A DNA stretch of 64,000 nt from positions 1,809,104-1,873,103 of the forward strand of contig NZ_JABXWR010000001.1 in assembly GCF_013377755.1 (NCBI RefSeq). The letters run 5' to 3'. The notes beneath the pieces are model-generated. The model was not told the DNA's origin and made no database searches. It worked only from the letters and a program-made list of their open reading frames with translations. Numbering within the stretch: the stretch's first letter is position 1; each line of letters starts with the position of its first letter. The DNA comes from Methanofollis tationis. Its GTDB lineage: Archaea; Halobacteriota; Methanomicrobia; Methanomicrobiales; Methanofollaceae. Below are positions 49,676-59,544 of the stretch, piece by piece. Made by a program: the position numbers and the translations under genes.

Positions 49676-50638
49676 TCAGAACCGCCACACCGGCCCGCCG
49701 GACTTTCTGCCGGTCCGCGTCCCTGACCCGGGCTCGAGCGCGGCCTGATCGTCCGCCACCTCGCGCAGCGTGGCGCTTGCATAGTCGGCGATGTGGACGG
49801 TCCATGCCTCTGGTGTCTGGCAGGCCACCTCGCCGTGGGGGCCGTGGTGCGACTGGACGATGTGCGTGAGGTGCGAGAAGAGGGCGGGTGGGAGGCGGGA
49901 TCTGAACCGCTCCAGGTAGGTGACGCCGAGGCTGATATGCCCGACCAGGTCGTACTCGGGCCGCGCAACAAAGCACAGGCCTGATCGTTCGAAGGAGAAC
50001 GCCTTGCCGATGTCGTGGAGGAGCGCGCCGGCGATGATCAGGTCCCGGTTGGATCCGAGATCGATGGCGTCGCACCCGGCCGCTGCAATCCTCGCCGTCT
50101 CAAGAGTGTGCTCGGCAAGCCCGCCCGGGTATTCATGATGCCGCCCTTTCGCTGCAGGTTTCTCGAAAAAACCGTCTGCACCCGAGATCGCTTCCAGCAC
50201 CACGTCTTTCAGGGCGGGATCGGCGATCGTTGCGATCAGGTCCAGGACCCCGCGTTTCAGGGCGTCAATGTCAGTATTCATCCTGACAAAATCTGCCGGT
50301 TCGATCGTTGATTCCGGGACCGGCTGCCCCAGGTACTCGACGCCCTCATTCACGCTGATCTGCAGGGAACTATTAAAGGCAGAGACCTTTCCTGATATGC
50401 GAAACACCCTGCCCACTTCGAGGGCTGCGCAGGCTTCAAGCAGCGTTTCGCCGCAGGTTGCCGTTCCCCAGATAGTGCAGGGCGCCGTCCCGGAGCGGTC
50501 GGCGAGGATGGCGAAAATATAGGGGTTTCCATCTTTCTTCCGCTTTACTTCTCGCCTCAGGACGAGGAAGAGATCGTCGACGCGGTCCCCGTCGGCGATC
50601 TCTGAAAGATAGACCTGTTTATTCCTGGCGTCGGTCAT
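49676..50638 (-). CDS. OB-fold/HD-domain phosphohydrolase (YhaM-type exoribonuclease-like)
   Basis: 320-aa protein with an N-terminal OB fold (about 12-110) and an HD domain (about 165-290; HHEYPGGLAEHTLETARIA, GALLHDIGKAFSF, HIVQSHHG). This order matches the YhaM/CBF1 3'-5' exoribonuclease family, which trims RNA or DNA. The C-terminus beyond about 300 is basic and not family-typical. It starts 39 bp after the upstream ATPase gene and is probably the third gene of that operon. Confidence 0.78.
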   Translation of the reverse strand: MTDARNKQVYLSEIADGDRVDDLFLVLRREVKRKKDGNPYIFAILADRSGTAPCTIWGTATCGETLLEACAALEVGRVFRISGKVSAFNSSLQISVNEGVEYLGQPVPESTIEPADFVRMNTDIDALKRGVLDLIATIADPALKDVVLEAISGADGFFEKPAAKGRHHEYPGGLAEHTLETARIAAAGCDAIDLGSNRDLIIAGALLHDIGKAFSFERSGLCFVARPEYDLVGHISLGVTYLERFRSRLPPALFSHLTHIVQSHHGPHGEVACQTPEAWTVHIADYASATLREVADDQAALEPGSGTRTGRKSGGPVWRF

Positions 50639-50677
50639 CAGAAGAGATGGGAGCCGCGGGCTATAAACGCCCTCCCT

Positions 50678-51955
50678 TTACAACTCGACCTCGAGGAATA
50701 CCTCTTCCTCTTCCCGCAGTTCTCCCTTCACCTTCCCGGCGTCGAAGGCATAGGCCGAAGACGGGTCATAGTCCGGGTAGAGTTCGCACTTGTCCAGGAT
50801 GTCCACGAACTCCCGGAGGAAGATCCTCGGGATCACATCGACGCGCCCGCCGAAGCGCGAGGTGATCCGGTCGATCATCGACCTGATAAACCGGTGGGAA
50901 ATCCGGCTCCGGTCCACCGGGGATGCGGCGTCGGCGTAGATGCCGGAGACGTTCAGGGCCGCTTCCTCCAGTTTGTCCATGTCGAATGGCCGCAGAACGA
51001 TCTGCGCCTGCAGTGGGTTTGCGACGCCGTCGGTGCCGACCACCCGCAGGCGGTCGTACAGCGGCGGGAGCGACCTGATCCCCTTCGAGCCCTCGAAGAA
51101 GGCCGGCGTGCCGGTGAAGAGGAAGTAACAGTGGGGCATCTCCCCGCGGTCGACGGCGTCGACGATCTGGCGGAGGTTGTTATACCCCTTCTCGCGGAGG
51201 TTCGAAGGCAGGGCCTGCACGGTCTCGACCTCGTCGACGGCGACGGCAATCCCGGCGTATCCGGCCGCCCTGACGATCCGCACGATCCCCTGCAGGAAGA
51301 CAAAAGCCGATATGTCGTCCACCTCCCCCTTCACACCGGCCGCCCGCCTGAAGTCCCGGCCGATATGGGGTTCGCCCGAAAGCCAGCCGAGCGCCGCCTG
51401 GGCGAGGGGAAAGTCCCCGGCGTTGTTCGCCGTATAATAGACGCGCAATGCGGCAGCAAGGGCCGGGTTCACCGTCGATATGTCGGCGAGCGCTGCCTCG
51501 ATCCGCGCCACCGTTCCTGCTTCGAGGGCCTCGTCCTCCTCGGCAGCGCCCTCTACCTCGATGATCCGCTCCTCGATGGAGAAGATCCAGTTGTCCACGA
51601 TCTCCTTGAGGGCGTGTTCGTGCTCGGCCGTCCGCAGGGAGGAGAGGATGCGGAAGTACAGGGCGCTGAGTTTGTGGAGCGGCGTGTCCCCGGAGATCAT
51701 CACATGGGCTGTCGCAAACCCCTTACTCCGGGCGATTTCGAGGGCGCGCGCCACCAGAAATGTCTTTCCGCTCCCGTATTCCCCGCGGACGAACTTTACG
51801 TCGGCCCCGCCGGAGGCTGTATAGTCGAGCTGCCCACCGATCACCCGCTCTTCCACCGCAAGACCGACAGCAAGCCGTTCAAGCCCGGACGCCGGAACGG
51901 TTCCCCTTCTGAGGGCGTTGATGATCCCGATGCTTTCTGCTTTGTTTCCGTCCAT
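50678..51955 (-). CDS. BREX-type (DUF2791-like) P-loop ATPase
   Basis: 425-aa AAA-like ATPase resembling the ATP-binding proteins of the BrxC/BrxD type, known from anti-phage BREX and related loci. Walker A is VRGEYGSGKTFLVARALEIA (about residue 56), and Walker B is GIAVAVDEVETVQ. The C-terminal segment RVDVIPRIFLREFVDILDKCE is the family's sensor-like signature. It has no membrane part. ATG 51955 follows the TPR-wHTH gene by 4 nt, a tight pair. No BREX methylase, PglZ phosphatase or BrxL is in this window, so it is not a standard BREX system. Confidence 0.78.
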   Translation of the reverse strand: MDGNKAESIGIINALRRGTVPASGLERLAVGLAVEERVIGGQLDYTASGGADVKFVRGEYGSGKTFLVARALEIARSKGFATAHVMISGDTPLHKLSALYFRILSSLRTAEHEHALKEIVDNWIFSIEERIIEVEGAAEEDEALEAGTVARIEAALADISTVNPALAAALRVYYTANNAGDFPLAQAALGWLSGEPHIGRDFRRAAGVKGEVDDISAFVFLQGIVRIVRAAGYAGIAVAVDEVETVQALPSNLREKGYNNLRQIVDAVDRGEMPHCYFLFTGTPAFFEGSKGIRSLPPLYDRLRVVGTDGVANPLQAQIVLRPFDMDKLEEAALNVSGIYADAASPVDRSRISHRFIRSMIDRITSRFGGRVDVIPRIFLREFVDILDKCELYPDYDPSSAYAFDAGKVKGELREEEEVFLEVEL

Positions 51956-51959
51956 CGCT

Positions 51960-53738
51960 TCACTTCCCGCAGTAGATATAGACCTCGCCGTGCTCTCCCA
52001 TCCCTCTCTTCTCGATGAGCGTGACACCGGCGTCGGAGGCTTTTCTGATCAGGCGGTTAATCGCTCCGCTCACCCGGCGCGTGCCGAGCACCTTGCGGAG
52101 TTCCTCCTCATTGCTCTCGCGGTGCTGCCGTAAAAAGGCGACGAGTGCCTCTTCCCGCTCGTCCAGTCCGAGATCGGGCGCTGTCTCCTCCAAAGGCCCG
52201 GAAGGTTTCGTGTTTCGGAGAGGGAGGGCCGGCCTCTCGGCGACGGTCGCCTCCTTGCAGCGCCTGATCAGGTCGAAGAATATTTCCGGGTTCTTCCGCG
52301 CCATATCAAGGCCGCGGAGTGAGCACTCCTTGCATCTGGCATACTCCCCGACTGAAAACGCCTCTTCTGCCGCGCGGAGATATATGCGTGCAAAGACCTC
52401 GATCCCGCCCGGTCCAAGCGACCTGACGGCGGCGGAGAAGCGGTCGATGAGGGCATCGATCAACCGGCGCATACCCTTCCAGTCGGTGCCGGCGTCGATG
52501 ACCGCTTCGGCCACCCTCACCAGGTCTGCGTCCCGTTTAATATTGGAGAGGATGTGCATGAGCACCTTCTCGTACTCACGCATCTCCCCCTGCCCGGCGA
52601 GGAACCGGGCGTATTCGATGCCGCCGTTGAGGAAGTCAAGCCGGTATGCGCGGTACAGCCACTCCGCAGCCTCGGTCGTCTGCCCGAAAGAGGCATAGAA
52701 CAGTCCTGTCCTGATGAGGCTGACCACGTTTGCGTCAGACGAGACCGTGGCCAGGTAACACGGGGGGACGGTCGTAGGGTTTAATGTCTTTCTTAAAAAT
52801 CCCTCATATGCTTCGATCACCATGCCCAGGCTTTCCGGATCGTCCATACGGTGCATCTCCTCTCCGATCAGCCCTTCGTAGCCCTGCCGGGCGAGGTCGG
52901 TGCTTCCGGTGGCGGCGATGAGTTCGCAGGCCACAAGCTGGTAGATCGGGTGGGGGTTCCGGGCGATGAGCGCCTCGCACCTTTCCAGCGCTTCCCTGCA
53001 GTGTCCCTCCGACTTTAAGAGGAGGACGTGGTCGAAGGCGAGGTCGTCGTCCGGGCAGTCTTTTAAGAAGTGGGGGAAGAGTTTCAATGCGCCCTTCCTG
53101 TCGAATGCCGCCACGGCGGCAAGGTACTGGCGCAGAAACGTCGGATCCCTTCTCTCCCTGAAGGCGTTGATCGACGCTGCCGCGGCTTCCCGGTGGCGGC
53201 CGGCCACCATCAGGGCGTCGATATAATCCACGTCGGCCCCTGTGCCCCCGAGAAGTTCCTCATATGCGAGAAGCGCCTCTTCTCCCTCTCCCGCCTCGAT
53301 CAGACTGCGCACCAGCGCTATGGCATCCTCGCGCTTTCCCGAGAGGCGGGCAAGCGCCGAGAGCAGGGGGATGGCCGAGCGGTGATCGCCGGAGCCGGTG
53401 AAATAGGCCGAGTAGGCGCGAAGCGCCTCTTCGTTTCCTGGATCGAGCTGGATTGCCTCTGCATACTCTGCAATTGCGCCGTCTGCACCCCTGGCGGCGA
53501 GCACCCCGCCGAGAAAGCTGTGAAGATAGGAAGACTCAGGCATTTTCACCAGGAGATCTCGCACCTGTGCCTCTGCTTCTTCGTATTCGCCGAGCGAGAC
53601 AAGGTTTTTGGCGACGAGGATGGCAAGAGAGGCGTCCCCTGGCGTCCTGGTGCACACCCTGATCGACTCCTGGTACCGCCCCTCTTCATAGAGGGCAAAC
53701 GCCTCCTTCCGGGGATCATCTGATGGTTCGTCTGTCAT
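51960..53738 (-). CDS. TPR-repeat protein with C-terminal winged helix
   Basis: 592-aa protein. Residues about 10-490 form many tetratricopeptide-like helical repeats (EAFALYEEGRYQESIRVC at the start, EYAEAIQLDPGNEEALRAYSAYF next), a scaffold for protein binding. Residues about 525-592 form a winged helix (REEALVAFLRQHRESNEEEL, RVSGAINRLIRKASDAGV) ending in a wing EKRGMGEHGEVYIYCGK. It is the first gene of the operon with the BREX-type ATPase. Together they look like a scaffold plus motor; the substrate is unknown. Confidence 0.75.
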   Translation of the reverse strand: MTDEPSDDPRKEAFALYEEGRYQESIRVCTRTPGDASLAILVAKNLVSLGEYEEAEAQVRDLLVKMPESSYLHSFLGGVLAARGADGAIAEYAEAIQLDPGNEEALRAYSAYFTGSGDHRSAIPLLSALARLSGKREDAIALVRSLIEAGEGEEALLAYEELLGGTGADVDYIDALMVAGRHREAAAASINAFRERRDPTFLRQYLAAVAAFDRKGALKLFPHFLKDCPDDDLAFDHVLLLKSEGHCREALERCEALIARNPHPIYQLVACELIAATGSTDLARQGYEGLIGEEMHRMDDPESLGMVIEAYEGFLRKTLNPTTVPPCYLATVSSDANVVSLIRTGLFYASFGQTTEAAEWLYRAYRLDFLNGGIEYARFLAGQGEMREYEKVLMHILSNIKRDADLVRVAEAVIDAGTDWKGMRRLIDALIDRFSAAVRSLGPGGIEVFARIYLRAAEEAFSVGEYARCKECSLRGLDMARKNPEIFFDLIRRCKEATVAERPALPLRNTKPSGPLEETAPDLGLDEREEALVAFLRQHRESNEEELRKVLGTRRVSGAINRLIRKASDAGVTLIEKRGMGEHGEVYIYCGK

Positions 53739-53789
53739 TCGCGCAAGGACACATGTACTCCCCGGCGCAATAAGGATGATGAAAAAAGT

Positions 53790-56700
53790 TCAGATGGAGA
53801 GTACTTCCTGGAGCACTCTGCCCAGTTCATGGACCATATAGGGCTTGCAGATGCTTGCGGCAAACCCATATTTCTCAGGTTTTCTGATGATCGGATCGTT
53901 CAGGTAACCGCTCGACACCACGACCTTTATCGCTGGATCCCGTTCTTTGAGGCGTTCCAGCGTCTCGAGACCACCCATTTTGCCTGGAACCGTGAGATCC
54001 AGGATCACGCCGTCAAAGTGCTTTCCTGCCTCCAGCGCCTCTTCAAAGCGCTTCACGGCCTCTTCGCCGTCCTTTGCTGTCGTGACGGTATAGCCGAGAT
54101 ATCTGAGGATGTCGCTCGTGGTGTCAAGGATTCCTGCCTCGTCATCCATCAGGAGAATCGATCCCATCCCGGTCGAAGGAACCGTTTCTGGCTTGGCCTT
54201 CACATCTATACCGTTTGCCGATGCTGGCAGATAAAGGAGGAAGTTCGTACCCTCCCCGGGTGTGGAGGCGACGTCAAGCCAGCCCCCATGGTTCTTGATA
54301 ATCGGCAGGGCCACGGCGAGACCGAGGCCGGTGCCGTGCTCCTTGGTGGTGAAGTAGGGATCGAAGATCCGCCCCAGGTACTCGGGCTGGATGCCGGTGC
54401 CATGGTCATGCACGGTGACCCTTACATAGGCGCCTGCTGGCAGGGGAATGGGGTCGTCCCCTGCTACCTCGAAAGGCGCGGCGGCGACCGTCACCAGCCC
54501 CCCTCCGGGCATCGCCTGTTCGGCGTTGACGATCAGGGCCTGGAGCACCTGGAGTATCTGGGCGGCGTCGACGTACACCGGCATCGCCGCGGCTTCGAGA
54601 TCGAGTCTGCACCTGCTCTTCGAGCCGCGCAGAGAGTAGGAGGCCGCTTCATGGATGAGGTCGGCCATGTCGATCGTCTCTTTTTCAGGCGTGGAGCGGT
54701 CTGAGAAACTGAAGAGCTGCTTTGTGATCTCCCCGGCGCGCGCCGTGGCAGTCTCGGCATCGCTCAGACGGTGGTATATGAAATCATCAGGCGCGACCTT
54801 CATCTTGGCCAGATTCAGGTTGCCCATGATCGAGGTTAAGGCGTTGTTGAAGTCGTGGGCGATCCCGCCGGCAAGATCTGAGAGAGAGAGAAGTTTTTCT
54901 GTTCTGACAAACTCTTCCTCAGCAATCTTCACCTCGGTTATGTCTCTCCCGATCGCCTGGTACTCGGCGATCGACCCGTCAGATGCGGGGATGGCGCGGA
55001 CACTCCACTGGTGCCAGCGCTCTTTCTGGCTGTCGCGTCTGACCTTCCCCTCAATCCTGACTATCTGCCCGCTTTGCAATGAACCACTCTCAAGAGAAGC
55101 GAGCAGGTCGTCAAAACCGGCAGGCAGAATATCTCTGAAGGATCCCGGGGATGTTTTGAGGCCGAACGAACGGGAGAACGCTGCGTTCCTGAAGGTCATC
55201 TGCAGGTCTGGCCCGAAGCGGCAGATCCATTCGGTCTGATCCTCGACGACGGCGCGGTAGCGTGCCTCGCTCTCTCTGATCGCCCTCTCCATCCGCCGCC
55301 GTATGGTGACGTCCTGTGCGATGTGAACCGCGCCGATGGGCTGGCCAGCGGCGTCCTCCAGGATCCGTGCCCCCCACTGGAGGATCTTCTCGTCGCCGTT
55401 TCTTGCGCGGATCCTCGCCTCGAAACTCTCAACCTGCCCCTCTTTTTTGAGTTCTGTCAGTATCGTCGAGATCATATGCTGGCCGTTCTCATCTTCGGGC
55501 ACAAGGAGACTCCAGACTCTGTCGCCGCCCACCACATCGTCCCTGACATAACCGCTGATCTCCTCGGCGGCACGGTTCCACACTGTCACGTTCCCGTCCA
55601 GATCGGTGACGGTGAGCAGCATGGTGGTGTTCTCGATGACACGCTCCCTGAAGGTGCTGAGCGCCCGGATTTCCTCTTCCGCACGTTTTCGTTCGGTCAC
55701 TTCGGCCCTGAGCCTTTCGTTTGACTCGGTCAGTTTCTCTGTGCGTTCAATCACAAGTTCTTCAAGATGACCGCGGTAGCGCGCCAGCTCCTCCTCGATC
55801 TCGACTTTCTCGGTGATGTCAACGAAGGAGAGCATGATACAGAGGGGATCGTTCTCTTCGTCGGAGACCATGCTCGCTGCAACGCTTGCATTGAATTTTT
55901 TTCCTCCTTTCTTTTTGCCGACGAGTTCTCCCATCCATCCGCCGTCCTGATCGATCTTCTCCAGGATCCTGGCGATCTTCTTCTTTGGCAGCCAGAAGCG
56001 ATCGAGCGGTTTTCCTATCACCCTTTTGATGTCGTCATATTCCCAGAGCCTCAGAGCCGAATTATTGGCAAAGACGAGGTCGCCTTCAAGATCGATGATG
56101 ATGATCGCATTGATGGACGAGGTGATCGCGCTGTCCATCACCCTGAGCGCCTCTTCGATCCGCTTCCTCTCAGAGATGTCGATCGCAGAGCCGATCACCT
56201 CAGAGGGGTTCCCGTCCTCGTCCCGGAGAAGTTTCACTTCTGAGTGGAGCCACCGATATTTCCCGTCTTTGTGTCTGATCCGGTATTCCAGCGTCAGGCG
56301 CCCCTCATCCGGGAGCGTTGAAACCTCCTCTTCCAGGATACGCTGCCGGTCTGAGGGGTGTATTCGGCCCGTCCAGAACGACGAATCATAGATCACCTCC
56401 TGCGGCTCGTAGCCGAGCAGCGCCGTGATGTTTTCGGTGACAAACGTGATCGGGCCCATGCCGCCCTCTCCGTTTGGTGGGACCTCAGAGGCGTAGATCA
56501 CGACCGGGCTTGAGGAGAGGATGTGCTTGAGATGGGAGCGCTCGGACTCTAATTCGGTTTCAAGCTGCCGCCGCTGGAGTACGACTGATGAGAGGTGGGC
56601 AAAGGTCTCGATCGTCGATATCTTCTCTATCTGGATCTCGTTTTTCTGGAAAAGGATCACACACCCGAAGAGCGTCTCACCCCGTGCAATTCCGATCGCT

Positions 56701-59351
56701 GCATAGTGACCCTGGCCCCCTCGGACAAACGTCCGGGCAAGCGACCATGCAGGGCTGCCGAGGGTGCTGGATACCGTTCCTTCACTCAACGGGATCAGCA
56801 TCCCTCCTTTTAACTCGACCTTTACCTCTTCAGGGAGAGCGAGTCTCATCCCTTTGATGCTCCGTGAAAGAGAGTACAGGCGCGGGTTTTCATCCTCATC
56901 GACACCTGAAATCGCCCTCAGATAGAGGGCGTCGTCCACCTCATCATAATCTGCCACAAATACGAGTGTCTCATCCAGGATCTCGCAGAGATGTTCGCTG
57001 ATAAACCGATAGATCTCCTCTTCGGGCGGGAGCTCGACAAAACTCATCGCCGCACTGGAGAGAAAAGAAAGTTCGCTGACGTACCTGATCTCCCGTTCTT
57101 CAGCGTTTTTTCTCTCGCTGATCTCGCGCATCACGCCCATCAGGCCGACCTCAGATCCGTTCTCCTCTTTGAGGGCGTTGATCTGTACTTCCATCCAGAT
57201 CCCCTCTCCGTCGGCCCGGATCGCCTCCACCTCCAGCACCTGTGATGCCGCCGACTCATCGGGGCTGATTGGTGCGAGGATCCCCTGTACGGCATCTGAG
57301 AAGACGGACGAAGATTGAGGGCTCAAAAATTCTGTGATCGGGTGATTGATCACTCCTGCGGCCGGTCTCCCGATAAGCCGCTCAAAGGAGGGACTGACGT
57401 AGGTGAAGGTGAGGTCAGGACCCAACGTGAATATGATGTCGGTTGCATTCTCCGCAATCAACCGGTAGCGCTGCTCGCTCTCCCGAAGTTCGAACTCGGT
57501 CTCTTTCTTCGCCGTTATGTCGAGCAGAGAGATCACCGACCGCTCGGTTCCCGGGATCAGGGAGACGTTGACCACCACGTCTCGTGACATGCCGTCCCCG
57601 GCGATCACCCTGCACTCGTAGGTCGAAGGGACACTGCCCGGATCGGCACGCCTGAGTTCGTGGTATTTTCTGATCCGTGAGCGTTCTTCTTCAGGGACAA
57701 GGGCCGTCCATTCGATCCCCTTCTGGATATCTTCGGGCTTCAGGTTGAAAAACCGATGAAACTCCTGGTTTGCCGTGACCACCCTGAGGGAGCGTTCAAG
57801 CATGAAGGAAGCCGTGCCAGTGGTCTCAAAAACGGTCAGATAGGATTGTTCCTGAGATTTTGCTGCTTTATTTGCAATATTTCTGCTGAGGTATCCTGAT
57901 ACCGCTTCAACGATCGCTTTAAGGACATCGGCCTGGGCTGCGGTTTCGCCCGCGTCTCTGGTGATGTGAAAGACCATTTCGCCTGCAGGCGCCCTGCGTC
58001 CGAGCAGGAAGACTGCCTTTTCCCCTTCTTCCGCCCCTGCAGAGACGGTAAAGCCCTCCTCTACCTGGATGCTGACTCCCTGGATCCACGGCACATCGCT
58101 GCAGATCGTCGCCGCCGCACCTGATAGGAGCACTTTTTCTGATGTTTCTTCGTCCTGCAAGAGTTGCAGCAGCGCTTTGAGGCACCGGATCTCGCCCCGG
58201 GCAGAACGTGCCCTCCCCACAGAGGGCGTGTTCCCGGAGCGCGTGCTGACCCTGTCGCCTGTAGGGCGGGCGATCCACAGAAATCCGTCAGGGCGTTCTT
58301 CTCTGTCTTTCACAGGGGAGATCTGCACGACAAATGGGAGCGTCTCTCCTCTGGATGCCGACAGCGAGAGGTGGCATGCGCACTCCACCGAAAGAAACTG
58401 GCCTGAGGTGATGGCCTGACGAGCCCGGGATACCGCCTCCCTCTCGGCGGGAGAGACGACGGAAAGGATCGCCGTACCCTGCAGTTCTTCGGGAACGATG
58501 CCGGTCATATGCTGGTATGTCCCGTCGAAAGACACGATCATGCCGTTTTTATCTTCTCTGAGTATCAACGACTCTTCGTTCTGTGTCGGGTTCTGAACGC
58601 CCGTTTCTATACTTCTGCCGCCCGGGGCATGCCAGGACCATTCAAGCTCGGAGAGGATACCCTCATCGTCAAAAAGACCGTATACTCTCCACTCTCCCCG
58701 CTCCTCCTGGATTCTGGTTTCCGGCATTGACGGTGTGAGGGTGGCCAGGCGCTGTCCGAGATCTCCGACGATGGATGGGGATATGAGGTCAGCAATGGTG
58801 CTTGATCCTGTTCTGACCCCGAACAATCGTTGAAACGGCTCGTCCGCTGAGACGATCGCCAGATTGGGAGTGGTCCTGCATCCGGGAAGGCCATGGGTGG
58901 CGGTGAGCGCTTCGTTGAGTTGTCTGGAGATATGGAGTGCAGCTTCAACTTCCTTTGTCCGGGAAAGGTTCCTGAAAAGGTCGATTCTGGAGCCCTTCAG
59001 GGGGCCGTGCCTGACGATCTCGCTGGAGTAGGCGATCCACCTGATCTTCTCTCCCCGCATCGCCCACTCCAGTCCTCCCGCGTCGCGCCCCTTTCGATAA
59101 ATGGCCTCAATTTTTGTTATGAAGCCTTCGGGGTTCTGGAAGAGTGGAGCTATTTCAGACTCGATCACTTCGATGGCATCTCTTCCGATGAACGCTTCGG
59201 GTGAAAGGCCGTAATCCTCCCTGAACACCTCGTTGACATAGATAACCACGCCCTCGTGATCGATCAGCAGCACACCGTCGCTGGCCGGGTCAATGGCCTG
59301 GTGCAGGTGTGCGATCTCCTGATTGCGAATGTTCAGTTTTGAACTCTCCAA
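53790..59351 (-). CDS. Very large hybrid histidine kinase with multiple PAS/GAF domains and receiver
   Basis: 1853-aa cytoplasmic sensor, no membrane helix seen. From N to C: PAS (about 14-130), a degenerate PAS (about 160-250), PAS (about 260-370), a GAF-like region (about 395-500), PAS (510-625), PAS (635-765), GAF (780-940), PAS (950-1080), PAS (1085-1205), a coiled coil, PAS (1255-1370), PAS (1380-1500), histidine kinase with LAGGIAHDFNNALTSIMGN as H-box and HGTGLGLAVALPIIKNHGG as ATP site, and a receiver with phospho-Asp in GVILDLTVPGK. The ligand and partner are unknown. It is a lone gene. Confidence 0.88.
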   Translation of the reverse strand: MESSKLNIRNQEIAHLHQAIDPASDGVLLIDHEGVVIYVNEVFREDYGLSPEAFIGRDAIEVIESEIAPLFQNPEGFITKIEAIYRKGRDAGGLEWAMRGEKIRWIAYSSEIVRHGPLKGSRIDLFRNLSRTKEVEAALHISRQLNEALTATHGLPGCRTTPNLAIVSADEPFQRLFGVRTGSSTIADLISPSIVGDLGQRLATLTPSMPETRIQEERGEWRVYGLFDDEGILSELEWSWHAPGGRSIETGVQNPTQNEESLILREDKNGMIVSFDGTYQHMTGIVPEELQGTAILSVVSPAEREAVSRARQAITSGQFLSVECACHLSLSASRGETLPFVVQISPVKDREERPDGFLWIARPTGDRVSTRSGNTPSVGRARSARGEIRCLKALLQLLQDEETSEKVLLSGAAATICSDVPWIQGVSIQVEEGFTVSAGAEEGEKAVFLLGRRAPAGEMVFHITRDAGETAAQADVLKAIVEAVSGYLSRNIANKAAKSQEQSYLTVFETTGTASFMLERSLRVVTANQEFHRFFNLKPEDIQKGIEWTALVPEEERSRIRKYHELRRADPGSVPSTYECRVIAGDGMSRDVVVNVSLIPGTERSVISLLDITAKKETEFELRESEQRYRLIAENATDIIFTLGPDLTFTYVSPSFERLIGRPAAGVINHPITEFLSPQSSSVFSDAVQGILAPISPDESAASQVLEVEAIRADGEGIWMEVQINALKEENGSEVGLMGVMREISERKNAEEREIRYVSELSFLSSAAMSFVELPPEEEIYRFISEHLCEILDETLVFVADYDEVDDALYLRAISGVDEDENPRLYSLSRSIKGMRLALPEEVKVELKGGMLIPLSEGTVSSTLGSPAWSLARTFVRGGQGHYAAIGIARGETLFGCVILFQKNEIQIEKISTIETFAHLSSVVLQRRQLETELESERSHLKHILSSSPVVIYASEVPPNGEGGMGPITFVTENITALLGYEPQEVIYDSSFWTGRIHPSDRQRILEEEVSTLPDEGRLTLEYRIRHKDGKYRWLHSEVKLLRDEDGNPSEVIGSAIDISERKRIEEALRVMDSAITSSINAIIIIDLEGDLVFANNSALRLWEYDDIKRVIGKPLDRFWLPKKKIARILEKIDQDGGWMGELVGKKKGGKKFNASVAASMVSDEENDPLCIMLSFVDITEKVEIEEELARYRGHLEELVIERTEKLTESNERLRAEVTERKRAEEEIRALSTFRERVIENTTMLLTVTDLDGNVTVWNRAAEEISGYVRDDVVGGDRVWSLLVPEDENGQHMISTILTELKKEGQVESFEARIRARNGDEKILQWGARILEDAAGQPIGAVHIAQDVTIRRRMERAIRESEARYRAVVEDQTEWICRFGPDLQMTFRNAAFSRSFGLKTSPGSFRDILPAGFDDLLASLESGSLQSGQIVRIEGKVRRDSQKERWHQWSVRAIPASDGSIAEYQAIGRDITEVKIAEEEFVRTEKLLSLSDLAGGIAHDFNNALTSIMGNLNLAKMKVAPDDFIYHRLSDAETATARAGEITKQLFSFSDRSTPEKETIDMADLIHEAASYSLRGSKSRCRLDLEAAAMPVYVDAAQILQVLQALIVNAEQAMPGGGLVTVAAAPFEVAGDDPIPLPAGAYVRVTVHDHGTGIQPEYLGRIFDPYFTTKEHGTGLGLAVALPIIKNHGGWLDVASTPGEGTNFLLYLPASANGIDVKAKPETVPSTGMGSILLMDDEAGILDTTSDILRYLGYTVTTAKDGEEAVKRFEEALEAGKHFDGVILDLTVPGKMGGLETLERLKERDPAIKVVVSSGYLNDPIIRKPEKYGFAASICKPYMVHELGRVLQEVLSI

Positions 59352-59544
59352 GGCATATCCGCTCCCACGTCCCGTTTAATTTCATAATCAACAAGACATA
59401 TATTTGTTATGGAATAATCAAGAATTGCATCAGAGATACATTTCGTTAAAAAAATATCGCCTGCCATGATATCAGTAAAGGGTATTTTTCCCTCCCCTGT
59501 GCGTGCGTGGGAAGGTATGGCGCCCCTGAAGGCAAAAAAAAAGA
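59352..59544. other. Spacer with AT-rich promoter region for the kinase gene
   Basis: Minus-strand AT-rich sequence near 59390-59420 could hold the kinase promoter. No gene or notable repeat is seen. Confidence 0.35.

Noticed and set aside
50678-51955. Complete BREX locus
   Set aside because: Only an ATPase of that kind is present; no methylase, PglZ, BrxA/B or BrxL gene lies nearby.
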